A stretch of DNA of 64,000 nt from BOG-224 sp963783505 (GTDB taxonomy: Bacteria > Acidobacteriota > Terriglobia > Bryobacterales > Bryobacteraceae), in NCBI GenBank assembly GCA_963783505.1, contig CAWAOP010000018.1:62001-126000 (forward strand), written 5' to 3'. Below the pieces are notes generated by a model, which was not told the origin of the DNA, ran no database searches, and saw only the letters and a program-made list of their open reading frames with translations. This document shows positions 50,039-58,351 of this stretch, piece by piece (within the stretch, counting starts at the first letter, position 1; each line of letters starts with the position of its first letter). The translations under genes were made by a program, and so were the position numbers.

Positions 50039-51183
50039 GCGAGTATCAGTACTACGAGTTTCGAGCCGTGGATCGGCCGCTCACCAGCCAGGAGATGTCC
50101 CGTCTCCGCGCCATCTCCTCGCGCGCTGGCATCACCCCAACGAGCTTCGCGAACACTTATAACTACGGCGACTTCCGGGGCGATCCCGATGCGCTCATAA
50201 AGGATTACTTCGACGTCTTTGTTTACGTAGCCAACTGGGGGACGCACAGGTTCATGCTCCGTGTGCCCGGCAACACTCTGACTCACAGCCAGTGCGCGCC
50301 CTATTGCTCAAACGATTTCCTTAGAGCGTGGACCGCAGGGACGAAGGTCATCCTGACTTTCTGCGCCGACGAACTTGAGTCGGACTGGGAGGAGGGAGAG
50401 GGCTGGATGGACTCTCTATTTCCCCTTCGAGCGGACCTACTCCGCGGCGACCTTCGCGCGCTGTACCTCGGCTGGCTCTTGGCTGTTGGACGGGAAGAAG
50501 TCGGAGACGACCAACCCGAGCCGCCCGTCCCAGCCGGCCTTCGCAATCTCTCAGCGCCTTTGCAGAGCCTGGTGGAGTTTCTGGATGTCGATCCGGACCT
50601 CCTCGAAGCCGCGGCAGCGGCCAGTGGGGATCTGGAGCTAGCGTCCCCGCCGCGCGACCTGCTAGTGCGATGGATCGCCGAACTTCCGGAAGGCGAGAAG
50701 GACGCGTTGCTCGTACAGGCGGCCTTGGGGGAAAACATGCATTTCGGCAATGACTTGGTCCGCCGCTTCCATGCGGCAGCGCCAAAGGCGGCTGCAAACG
50801 CTGCGCAAGCGCGCAGGACCGCCGGGGAGTTGCGCAACGCGGCGGAAAACCTCGTCAACGAGAAGAAGCGGCGCGAAGAGGCGCGGAAACAGAGGGAGCG
50901 GCAGATTGAAGAACAGCGGACGGCCGCTGAGCGGGCGAAACGCTTGAAGGTCTTGGCGGCGCGGGGAGAATCCGCTTGGGCCGAAGTGGAGCAGTTGATC
51001 GCCACAAAGCGGCCAGCCGATTACGGCCGCGCTGTTCTCCTTCTGGCGGATCTGCGTGACATCGCGAGCGGGAGCGACCGGAGAGGTCTGTTCGAACAGC
51101 AAGTCCAAGTTGTTGCGGAACGTCATTCCGCAAAATCGAGCCTCATGCGCAGGTTGCGGGAAGCCGGCCTTCAGGCCGGATGA
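50035..51183 (+). CDS. Island gene B, unknown protein with basic coiled coil
   Basis: 382 residues. The N-terminal 180 residues begin YQYYEFRAVDRPLT and form a globular domain with SFANTYNYGDFRGD and a conserved-looking ANWGTHRFMLRVP. It is followed by an acidic GDDQPEPPVPAGLR linker, then a long Lys/Arg/Glu coiled coil (about 265-310, VNEKKRREEARKQRERQIEEQRT) and a C-terminal helical cap. Translationally coupled to gene A. Function unknown; the coiled coil suggests assembly with a partner such as gene A's product. Confidence 0.75.
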   Translation: MSEYQYYEFRAVDRPLTSQEMSRLRAISSRAGITPTSFANTYNYGDFRGDPDALIKDYFDVFVYVANWGTHRFMLRVPGNTLTHSQCAPYCSNDFLRAWTAGTKVILTFCADELESDWEEGEGWMDSLFPLRADLLRGDLRALYLGWLLAVGREEVGDDQPEPPVPAGLRNLSAPLQSLVEFLDVDPDLLEAAAAASGDLELASPPRDLLVRWIAELPEGEKDALLVQAALGENMHFGNDLVRRFHAAAPKAAANAAQARRTAGELRNAAENLVNEKKRREEARKQRERQIEEQRTAAERAKRLKVLAARGESAWAEVEQLIATKRPADYGRAVLLLADLRDIASGSDRRGLFEQQVQVVAERHSAKSSLMRRLREAGLQAG

Positions 51184-51223
51184 TCCGCGGAAACGCAAGA
51201 TCGTGGAGTCGGCAGCTACGGCC

Positions 51224-51760
51224 ATGCAACCAAAGAACAGGGAAGCGCTCGAAAAGCGAGTGATCCACGCCGCCGAGGCGGCTTTGTTTCGCAAGAAATA
51301 CGTAAGCGCGATCGACGTTTTCATCGGCATGGAGGCGCTGACGCCTGAACACGTCGCGGCATGGCGAAAGGGCCGTCCGGACTCTCTGGAGCGCGTGATC
51401 CATCTGAACCTGAAGAAGATGTCTCTGTGCATGAAGACCTTTCGCAAGTGGGCGGCGGCCAGGAAGCTGGAGCCGAGCGTAACCGCCTATGTCGGGAAAA
51501 CGCGCTGGGGAAAGCGGGACCTCCAGTTCAGTAAGAGCGGCCATCCGGTCATCGAATTAGCGTATCGGACTCACTTCATCTCGTCGGAGTTGTCCGAGCG
51601 CAAGAGAGAGGCTCTCGATCCGGCGGCGCAATGTCCCGCTGCCGCGTCACCGCGAGCGCCAGCGCCGAAAGCAGGAGCTCCCGCGCCATTCCGTCACGCC
51701 GAAGATTTCGTCAGATTACCGAAGTTAGCCGTTGACCCAACGAGCCACGAAACACGATGA
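51224..51760 (+). CDS. Island gene C, unknown protein
   Basis: 178 residues from the ATG at 51224, 41 bases after gene B. HAAEAALFRKKYVSAIDVFIGMEALTPEHVAAWRKGR and VIHLNLKKMSLCMKTFRKWAAARKLEP look like an all-helical nucleic-acid- or protein-binding fold. RWGKRDLQFSKSGHPVIELAYRTHF follows, and then a disordered Ala/Pro tail. No catalytic motif seen. Same strand and direction as A and B, so probably one operon. Confidence 0.65.
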   Translation: MQPKNREALEKRVIHAAEAALFRKKYVSAIDVFIGMEALTPEHVAAWRKGRPDSLERVIHLNLKKMSLCMKTFRKWAAARKLEPSVTAYVGKTRWGKRDLQFSKSGHPVIELAYRTHFISSELSERKREALDPAAQCPAAASPRAPAPKAGAPAPFRHAEDFVRLPKLAVDPTSHETR

Positions 51761-51976
51761 GCGTATAGCGGTCGTAACATGGCACGCCCGTTCCTGCAAG
51801 CAGGCAAAAGGCAACTCGGATGACGTAGTCAGCTACTGGTGCTCGCGATTCCTTCGACCTGGTGCCCCCAGCCGGTCGGAGGTGGAGCGGCAAACTCATT
51901 CGGAGTTAATTGCGATCTCGACGAAAGCGAGAGCACAGCGCAGCCTCGGAGCGGCTGGGCGACGGGCCGCTCTATC
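51761..51976. other. Intergenic stretch between gene C and the HigA-like antitoxin
   Basis: Convergent gap of 216 bases. No open frame with family features and no clear terminator hairpin. Confidence 0.4.
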
Positions 51977-52315
51977 CTATCCCGCTTTGCGCAGCGCATC
52001 CTCGACGGCGTCGGGATGCCTTGCGATCACGGCCAGAAGCACCCGCGCCGGCCCGTCCGGTCGGGTGCGTCCCTGCTCCCAGTTCTTGAGAGTCGCCGAC
52101 TGGAATCCGAACTTGGTGGCGAACTGCGCCTGACTCAATCGGAGCCTTCGGCGAACGGCGCGCACGTCGGTCGTCGGAACTTCAACAGTGGTCACCCGCG
52201 CCGGAACACGTCCGCCACCCGCCCATGCGATAGCCTCTTTCAAGCTCGCGATGACTTCCTGACCGACCGTGCGCTGAGCGCCGGTCTTCTTGTTGGGTGC
52301 TTTTTGCTTTTTCAT
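51977..52315 (-). CDS. XRE-family antitoxin (HigA/NadS-like)
   Basis: 112 residues with a C-terminal helix-turn-helix: VRAVRRRLRLSQAQFATKFGFQSATLKNWEQGRTRPDGPARVLLAVIARHP. The N-terminus is basic. Overlaps the toxin gene by ATGA and lies downstream of it, the toxin-first order of HigBA. It should neutralise the toxin and repress the dyad at 52681. Confidence 0.85.
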   Translation of the reverse strand: MKKQKAPNKKTGAQRTVGQEVIASLKEAIAWAGGGRVPARVTTVEVPTTDVRAVRRRLRLSQAQFATKFGFQSATLKNWEQGRTRPDGPARVLLAVIARHPDAVEDALRKAG

Positions 52316-52668
52316 AACGGCCTACCCTTGGCGTAGGTCTTCACAAGAAGTGCGGTGAGCTTCTTGAACTCATTTCGCTCAGTCCTCGTGAGATTCGCCT
52401 TTTGAGTTTTCGCATACACGGTTAAAAGGAACAGCGGGAAAGCCTGGCTGTGATAGTAATAGATCACGTGAACGCCTCCGCGTTTCCCTCTGCCCCGCAC
52501 GGCCCAACGCACCTTGCGGACAGCTCCCGCCTCGGGGACAATGTCGCCCGCCTCCGGATTCGCGCCGAGAAATCCAATCAGTTCCCACCGCTCTTCCTCA
52601 TCGAGCAGAGCCGCGGCTTTACGAATGAAGAATGGCGTCTCCACTACGGCCATCGGGACGGTGGGCAT
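52312..52668 (-). CDS. RelE/HigB-like toxin
   Basis: 118 residues (or 113 from the second ATG at 52653). The core FFIRKAAALLDEEERWELIGFLGANPEAGDIVPEAGAVRKVRWAVRGRGKRGGVHVIYYYH, followed by FLLTVYAKTQKANLTRTERNEFKKL, matches the RelE-fold ribosome-dependent RNases of HigB2/NadS-linked systems. Catalytic basic residues are present. Promoter dyad at 52681-52697. Confidence 0.85.
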   Translation of the reverse strand: MPTVPMAVVETPFFIRKAAALLDEEERWELIGFLGANPEAGDIVPEAGAVRKVRWAVRGRGKRGGVHVIYYYHSQAFPLFLLTVYAKTQKANLTRTERNEFKKLTALLVKTYAKGRPL

Positions 52669-52680
52669 CTTCTCTTCATA

Positions 52681-52697
52681 ATACGCTATTAGCGTAT
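52681..52697. promoter_or_regulatory. Palindromic operator of the HigBA-like pair
   Basis: ATACGCTA-T-TAGCGTAT is a perfect 8-bp dyad 12 bases upstream of the toxin start. It overlaps likely -10 sequences on the minus strand, fitting XRE autoregulation. Confidence 0.7.
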
Positions 52698-52869
52698 ATA
52701 AGCAAGAAGTTCATTATTTAGGAGTGTTTAGTCCGAAATTGTAGATGATTTTGTAGCTGCGAGCGCACCAGAGCTCAACAAGTATCTACAAGTTTCAACA
52801 AGGTCGCCGCAAGCCCTTTTGACGCAACTGTTTGAAAACAGACCTCTTGTGCTTCTTGAGCAGGGCGGT

Positions 52870-52914
52870 TTGGGGTGCAAGAGGTCCCGAGTTCAAATCT
52901 CGGCGGCCCGACCA
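52870..52914 (+). repeat. attR-like direct repeat
   Basis: Perfect copy of the 45 terminal bases of tRNA-Pro including CCA. The preceding bases do not continue the tRNA. Confidence 0.9.
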
Positions 52915-52920
52915 AACTTT

Positions 52921-53480
52921 TCAAAGACTTACAGACCGTTCACGCCGGAGGCACTCGGGATCGCGCGGAAGCCCCCTGAACACCTGTGATCGATGCCAAG
53001 CGAGGAACTCTCGTCGGGGTGAACCATCCTTCAAGCTTGGTGTCCTTAGATCTGATCCGTGCAGCGCCAGGAAGAGGTCATCTAATCCGGATCCGCCGTG
53101 GAGGCGCGACGAGATCAGGATGCGCCGTTCGTCGGAAACGGCGATGGCTCCGCGGTCAAAGGCCTGATGGTGAATGCTGCAGCACGCGAGCCCGTTGTCC
53201 AGGGTGTCCGGTCCCCCGAACTGACACCAGCGTATGTGGGCAGCCTCCAGTCCCAAGTCTGCGTTGTTCAACTGCACTCCAAAACCACAAAACGCGCACC
53301 GATGTCCCCACACGGAGACAACCGCGGACCGGAACTCAGAGTCTCGGCGACTGCTTCTGGTGGCGGCGTCCAAGTCCAGCCCGGTCGCATCGGCAATACT
53401 CCAATGCAGTGACTCCGGAAAATGCGCGTTCAGAATCTCGCGCGCGAGTTCGCGGACGTCTTCAGGGCTAGATCCTTGAA
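52921..53480 (-). pseudogene. Truncated HNH endonuclease of the SBD-HNH type
   Basis: The C-terminal HNH domain is intact: HRCAFCGFGVQL, LGLEAAHIRWCQFGGPDTLDNGLACCSIHHQAFDRG (His-Asn-His and two CxxC-type zinc ligands). Upstream the frame shifts near 53466, where a missing base would join DLALEDVRELAREILNAHFPESLHW. Nothing before this encodes the N-terminal phosphorothioate-DNA (SBD) binding domain expected for the family. The gene abuts attR, so island insertion or recombination may have removed or displaced its 5' half. Probably inactive for modified-DNA recognition. Confidence 0.65.
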
Positions 53481-53619
53481 CTGCTTAAGCAGCCAGTCCG
53501 TCTTCGTCACTTTGGCCTTAATAGATCTCGTGGTCAGCTTATCAGGATAGCGCCTCGGCCCGAATTTAGACTCAGAATCTTGGTCTCGATGAGATTCAGA
53601 TGTTCTAGTTTCAGACGAA

Positions 53620-53734
53620 TTTCGACGCAGGTATCATGATAGTGGCATTTTTCGACCGAAGAGAATAGATTTCGACGTACCGGACCGATATAATGAATTT
53701 CGACTATAGACGAAAAATTGAGTTGTTTTTCGAC
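53620..53734 (+). repeat. Five TTTCGAC direct repeats upstream of the Fic gene
   Basis: Exact TTTCGAC occurs at 53620, 53650, 53670, 53698 and 53728 (first base), with spacings of 30, 20, 28 and 30 bases; a sixth degenerate copy (TATCGAC) is at 53748. A consensus -10 TATAAT is at 53689-53694 among them. The region is AT-rich. Iteron-like operator for a regulator or for Fic-linked control is possible. Confidence 0.7.
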
Positions 53735-53756
53735 AATCGAGAAGAAATATCGACAC

Positions 53757-55292
53757 ATGAACATCGAAACAGGACCACTCGCCGCGTTCCAGGAAAGGAG
53801 CGTTCCGGCGGGGAGCCGGCTTGCCGGTTGGGCAGCACTTATCCGCGCCTTCGACATACAGGCGCCGGTCCGGCGCCCGAGTTGTGTCGCCGAACACCAT
53901 GTGCGAGGCAGCCAGCGGGAAGAGGAAGGCTGGACCGTTTTCGACAAGCGGTACTGGCCCGGCGAAACTCTGGAGGACCACCTCGATTTCGCCCTGCGCA
54001 ACGAAGACATCGATCTTTTGGTCTTCAAGCGGCTGTGCGATCGAGCGCCTGCAGGAGCTTTCGTCGGGATGATCCGCGCAGTACCATCCGGCGTCCCGGC
54101 GCGCCGGGCGTGGTATCTCTATGAGCTCCTGACGGGGCGCACGCTCGAGCTCGATGACGCGCCCTCCGCAGCCGCCGTTGATGTTCTGGACCCCGCGCGG
54201 TATTTCACCGGCGCGCCGCGCCTATCCCGGCGGCACCGTGTTCGAGACAACTTGCTGGGCAACGGTCGCTTCTGCCCGGTCATTCGGCGAACGAAGGCTC
54301 TGACGGAGTTCATCGAGCTGAACCTCTCCGGCAAGGCGCGCGAGACTGCCGGCCGTACAGGCGCCCACCTGATCGCGAGGGCGGCGAGTTTCATGCTGCT
54401 GGCCGACAGCCGCGCGAGCTTCGAGATCGAGGGTGAGCGCCCGCCGCGCAGCCGGCTGGAACGGTGGGGCCGCGCCGTGCTGCAAGCCGGCAAACACCTG
54501 CTGACGCTTGACGAGATCTTCCGTCTGCAACGCATCCTCATCGAGGATCCGCGCTTTATCCATCCCGGGTTGCGTCCGGACGGCGTCTTCCTCGGCGAAC
54601 GGGACCACCAGGGTGACCCGCTGCCCGAGTTTATCGGGGCGCGTCCCGTCGATCTTGAGAACCTAATGAACGGGCTGTTGGCCGCAAACGACAGGATGCG
54701 CGAAGACGGTCTCGATCCCGTGCTCAAGGCCGCTGCCACCGCCTTTGGATTCGTGTACATCCACCCGTTCCAGGACGGCAATGGGCGCATGCACCGCTGC
54801 CTGATTCACCACGTTCTGGCGGAGCGGAAGTTCACGCCGCCGGGGATGGTGTTCCCTGTCTCCTCCGTCATGCTGGACCGCATCGACGAGTACCGGACGA
54901 CCTTGCAGTCACATTCGGCAGCGCTCATGCCGTATATCGAATGGCGACAGACGCCTGTTCGAAACGTCAAAGTTCTCAACGACACCGCCGATCTGTACCG
55001 CTATTGCGACGTCACGGCAGCGGCGGAGTTCCTGTATTCCTGCGTCAGGCGCACGGTCGAGCAGGATCTGCCGCGCGCGATCGATTATCTGGCGCGTCAT
55101 GATGACGCAATGGGCCGGATTATGGAAGCCGTCGAAATGCCGGACCGCGTCGCCGGGAACCTAATCATGTTCATCCGGCAGAACAACGGCGCCCTCTCGA
55201 AGAAGCGCCGGGACGGCGAGTTCAAGGCGTTGAGCGACGACGAAGTGAAGGTAATCGAGGGGATCGTAAGCGACGCCTTCGCGGGGTTCTGA
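53757..55292 (+). CDS. Class II Fic-domain AMPylator
   Basis: 511 residues from the ATG at 53757. The Fic active-site motif HPFQDGNGRMHR is at about residue 336, and an N-terminal inhibitory motif SFEIEG (SxxxEG) at about 221 marks a class II, self-inhibited Fic protein. The N-terminal 200 residues (unknown) probably bind the target. Fic enzymes transfer AMP or other groups to proteins, often as toxins. No separate antitoxin is adjacent, consistent with internal autoinhibition. Confidence 0.9.
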   Translation: MNIETGPLAAFQERSVPAGSRLAGWAALIRAFDIQAPVRRPSCVAEHHVRGSQREEEGWTVFDKRYWPGETLEDHLDFALRNEDIDLLVFKRLCDRAPAGAFVGMIRAVPSGVPARRAWYLYELLTGRTLELDDAPSAAAVDVLDPARYFTGAPRLSRRHRVRDNLLGNGRFCPVIRRTKALTEFIELNLSGKARETAGRTGAHLIARAASFMLLADSRASFEIEGERPPRSRLERWGRAVLQAGKHLLTLDEIFRLQRILIEDPRFIHPGLRPDGVFLGERDHQGDPLPEFIGARPVDLENLMNGLLAANDRMREDGLDPVLKAAATAFGFVYIHPFQDGNGRMHRCLIHHVLAERKFTPPGMVFPVSSVMLDRIDEYRTTLQSHSAALMPYIEWRQTPVRNVKVLNDTADLYRYCDVTAAAEFLYSCVRRTVEQDLPRAIDYLARHDDAMGRIMEAVEMPDRVAGNLIMFIRQNNGALSKKRRDGEFKALSDDEVKVIEGIVSDAFAGF

Positions 55293-55475
55293 CGTTCGCC
55301 CGTTCCGTGCCGGCGATGGGCATGCGCGCCGGCGTTATGCCGGGCGGACGCCCGAGGATGTTGGCGCGCGTTGTCCGGCCAGCTCGACAAGCGATAACCC
55401 GCCGTCAACACGGACTTACAATGAGCCATTGCGGCGACCCTGGCGGCTGAAGGGATCGCTCGTGGAGGCGCAATC

Positions 55476-57908
55476 GTGTTGATCGAACAGCAAATCGCCG
55501 ACCGGAGGGACAGGGCGGTCGCCGCGGTGGCGGAAGTGCTCGAGCAGCCGCAGGACACTCCCTACGGCGACTACAGAGTCAAGGCAGTCAGCGGCCGGGT
55601 ATATCGAATCGCGCTCCGGGGTCCGGGGCTGTTTGAGAACTATTGCTCCTGTCCGGACTTTGCGGTAAATACGCTGGGCACCTGCAAACACATCGAAGCC
55701 ATGCTGTTGCGCGTGCGAAGGGGCGGCCGAAAAGCGCTCCGCATCGAATATAAACGCACGCGCGCGTCCATCGCGCTCCAGTATGGGGAGACGATCGAGG
55801 TGCGGCTGCGCTTACCCGCATCGCCCTCGGCCGATCTCGAAGCCGTCGCGGCGCAGTACTTCGACCCGGCCGGCGTGTTGCCGCGCGAACGCTTCCGGCA
55901 GTTCGGCGAAATCTTGGATCTTCTGCGCAAAGCCGACGATCGCTCGGTGATCTATAGCGATGTCCTGGAATTCATCGACCGGGAAAACGAGATTGCCGAG
56001 GGGCTCGAGAACGAGCGAAAGCTGCTCGCGAAGCTTCGCCGGGGCCGGGACCCGCTCGCCGACGTTCTGAAGACCACTCTCCTGCCGTACCAGACGCGCG
56101 GCGCGATTTTCGCGGCCTGCCGCGGGCGGGTCGCGTTGGCCGACGACATGGGGCTGGGAAAAACCGTGCAGGCGCTCGCCGCGGCCGAACTGTTGCGGCG
56201 GCGCAAGGGAATCGAGCGAGTGCTGGTAATCGCGCCCGCCTCCGTAAAGTACCAATGGAAAACCGAAATCGAGAAGTTCACGAATCTCACCGCGCAGATT
56301 ATCGACGGCCTGCTGCCCAGGCGCCGCACGCTATACGCCGCGCCAGCATTTTATAACCTCACCAGCTACGAACTGGTCCTCAAGGATATACGCTACATGC
56401 ACGACTTGAGGCCGGATCTGATCATCTTGGACGAGGCGCAGCGCATCCGCAATTGGTCCACCGCTACCGCGCGCACCATCAAGCAACTGAAGAGCCGCTA
56501 CGCCTTCATCCTCACCGGCACGCCGCTCGAGAACAAGCTGGAGGAGCTCTTCTCGGTGATCGAGTTCGTCGATGGGCGCAGGTTGGGACCGGCGTTCCGC
56601 TTCCTGCACGAACACCGCATGGAAGACGAGACGGGCCGCCTGCTCGGCTACCGGGGCCTCGATCGCATCCACGACCAACTGGCGCCGGTCCTGCTTCGGC
56701 GCACGCGGCAAGAGGTTCTCAAGGACCTTCCCGAACGCACGGACCAGGTGTTCCGCGTCCCCCTGACCCCGCAGCAGGCCGAGCCGTATTACGAGCAAAG
56801 CGACATCCTGGCCGCGCTGATGCGGAAGTGGGAACGGCAGGGTTGGCTCTCCGAGATCGACCAGAAGCGCGTCCTCTGCTGCATCCAGAATATGCGGATG
56901 CTCTGTAACTCCACGTTTCTGTTCGATAAGCAAACCCACCACTCGCCGAAACTCGAAGAGTTTCGGGAGATCCTCACCGAACTCGCCATCGAAGAGAATC
57001 GCAAGGTGGTCGTGTTCAGCGAGTACGAGCGCATGACGCACTTGGCCGGCCAGGAACTCGGAAAAATGGGGATCGGGTTCGTCTCCCTCCACGGCGGCGT
57101 ACCGTCGCGTCAGCGCGGCGCGCTTATCGAGAGATTTCGGAACGATTCCGAGTGCAAGGTTTTTCTCTCGACGGACGCGGGAGGCGTCGGTCTAAACCTT
57201 CAGGCCGCTTCGGCCGTAGTGAATTTCGAGCCGCCATGGAACCCGGCGCGGCTGGAGCAGCGGATCGGGCGGGTACACCGGCTTGGCCAATCCCGGCCGG
57301 TTCAGGTGATTCATTTGCTGACCAAGGACAGCATCGAAGAGCGCGTGTGGGAGACTCTGCGCCTGAAGAAATCGCTATTTGCGGGAGTGTTCGATTCGCC
57401 GGTCGCGGAGGTGAGCTTCGCCAAGCTGGGCAGGAAGACCATGCTCCAGGCGGTCAAGGAGATTTTCGAAAACCAACCTGAAAGGCCCAAGCCGGTAGTC
57501 GCCCAGCCTCCCACGGAGCCGGTTCCGCTGAAGCCGGTCGCCAGCCCCGCTTCGCCTTCTAAGCCTGCTCCAGGGGCTCCCTCAGCGCCAGTCCCGGAAG
57601 CAAGCGGGCGACCGGGCGGCGAGGCCCCGGTGGACAGCTTCGGAATGGCAGCGGCAAACCTGATGGAAGCCGGACTGAAATTCGTCGAGTCATTCGCTTC
57701 CAGCGCCGCCAGCTTAACGGGCGCGCGCGACGGTCAAATAGCGCAAACCTTGTCCGGCTTGTTCACCCGAGATGATCGCACGAATAGAACAGTTCTCTCC
57801 TTGCCCCTTCCGCCATCCGTCACCCAGGAGCGCCTTACGACAGCGATTTCAACCGTACTGGAGACATTGGCGCGAGTAGCCTCGGCGGCAAGTGGGCCAT
57901 CGAGGTAG
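55476..57908 (+). CDS. SWIM zinc-finger SNF2-family ATPase/helicase
   Basis: 810 residues from GTG at 55476, with GGAGG seven bases upstream. The N-terminus has a SWIM zinc finger (CSCPDF...TCKHIEAML, residues 57-77). The SNF2 core has Walker A LADDMGLGKT near 222, a DEAQ box near 318, LTGTPLENKLEELFSV near 345 and motif V/VI STDAGGVGLNLQAAS with RIGRVHRLGQ. A Pro-rich linker (660-710) leads to a C-terminal alpha-helical domain (710-810) not in canonical SNF2 proteins. It lies 183 bases after the Fic gene on the same strand. Could be a DNA translocase of a defence or recombination system. Confidence 0.88.
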   Translation: MLIEQQIADRRDRAVAAVAEVLEQPQDTPYGDYRVKAVSGRVYRIALRGPGLFENYCSCPDFAVNTLGTCKHIEAMLLRVRRGGRKALRIEYKRTRASIALQYGETIEVRLRLPASPSADLEAVAAQYFDPAGVLPRERFRQFGEILDLLRKADDRSVIYSDVLEFIDRENEIAEGLENERKLLAKLRRGRDPLADVLKTTLLPYQTRGAIFAACRGRVALADDMGLGKTVQALAAAELLRRRKGIERVLVIAPASVKYQWKTEIEKFTNLTAQIIDGLLPRRRTLYAAPAFYNLTSYELVLKDIRYMHDLRPDLIILDEAQRIRNWSTATARTIKQLKSRYAFILTGTPLENKLEELFSVIEFVDGRRLGPAFRFLHEHRMEDETGRLLGYRGLDRIHDQLAPVLLRRTRQEVLKDLPERTDQVFRVPLTPQQAEPYYEQSDILAALMRKWERQGWLSEIDQKRVLCCIQNMRMLCNSTFLFDKQTHHSPKLEEFREILTELAIEENRKVVVFSEYERMTHLAGQELGKMGIGFVSLHGGVPSRQRGALIERFRNDSECKVFLSTDAGGVGLNLQAASAVVNFEPPWNPARLEQRIGRVHRLGQSRPVQVIHLLTKDSIEERVWETLRLKKSLFAGVFDSPVAEVSFAKLGRKTMLQAVKEIFENQPERPKPVVAQPPTEPVPLKPVASPASPSKPAPGAPSAPVPEASGRPGGEAPVDSFGMAAANLMEAGLKFVESFASSAASLTGARDGQIAQTLSGLFTRDDRTNRTVLSLPLPPSVTQERLTTAISTVLETLARVASAASGPSR

Positions 57909-58070
57909 CCGTAGACCGGTGGCGGGCATCCATCGCGGGACCCGCGGACAGCACGGGCTCCGCAGGGCGCTTCTTCGACTCACTCGGGAAATCGCAGTCG
58001 GCCTTACTTCAGCTTGTGCAGCGTGTCTTCGACGGCGCTGAGGTAGCTTACAATACAAAAAGCGGGGAAC

Positions 58071-58349
58071 ATGGGTACGCCGATTCGAGTCGATGCCGTA
58101 TATCAGGGCGGCGCCCTCAAGCCTCCGCGGCCGCTGGATCTGGCTGAAAACGATCGCGTGGCGCTGACGATCACCCAACAAGCCGGTGGCTCGGGCTTGG
58201 CCCGAGCGGACGATGATTTCGCCGAATCTCTCAGGCGACGGCTGGTAGATGCCGGCCCTGCTCCCGGCCTGGAAGAAGTGCGCCGAAGGCTCGCCAAGAT
58301 TCCGGGCTCGATGACCGCGGATTTCATCGCTGAGCGCGAGGACCGCTGA
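58071..58349 (+). CDS. DUF104/AF2212-like antitoxin (orphaned)
   Basis: 92 residues: IRVDAVYQGGALKPPRPLDLAENDRVALTIT is the beta-rich DNA-binding half, followed by an acidic/helical tail. Usually paired with a PIN toxin. The partner here is only a stub of 13 residues, so the antitoxin is probably an orphan. A TACAAT box lies 17-22 bases upstream of the ATG. Confidence 0.7.
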   Translation: MGTPIRVDAVYQGGALKPPRPLDLAENDRVALTITQQAGGSGLARADDDFAESLRRRLVDAGPAPGLEEVRRRLAKIPGSMTADFIAEREDR

Positions 58350-58351
58350 CC

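Larger units (their letters stand above)
48151..52914 (+). mobile_element. 4.7-kb genomic island inserted at tRNA-Pro
   Basis: Bounded by a 45-base direct repeat: the 3' half of tRNA-Pro from anticodon loop to CCA (48151-48195) and a copy at 52870-52914. The left copy is in the intact tRNA; the right copy has no 5' half. Flanks also share CTTTTCAA beyond CCA with two mismatches. This is the classic tyrosine-integrase footprint, but no integrase or excisionase gene is visible inside. The element is either degraded or mobilised in trans. Cargo: a zinc-ribbon peptide, a regulated small gene, a three-gene cassette and a HigBA-like pair. Confidence 0.85.

Noticed and set aside
48151..52914. Integrase inside the tRNA-Pro island
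   Set aside because: I searched all frames for the tyrosine-recombinase R-H-R-Y pattern and for serine-recombinase motifs and saw none. Its absence is reported as a finding instead.
53620..53754. CRISPR array at the TTTCGAC repeats
   Set aside because: Repeat is only 7 bases and spacing irregular (30, 20, 28, 30), with no cas genes. An operator or iteron is more plausible.
53757..57908. Known defence system such as DISARM or Druantia
   Set aside because: There is no methyltransferase, DrmA/B-like or DruE-like partner next to the SNF2 gene, so assignment is not justified.
57980..58055. Minus-strand tail reading YLSAVEDTLHKLK
   Set aside because: Too short (about 15 codons) and unsupported by any upstream reading frame; likely debris or chance.
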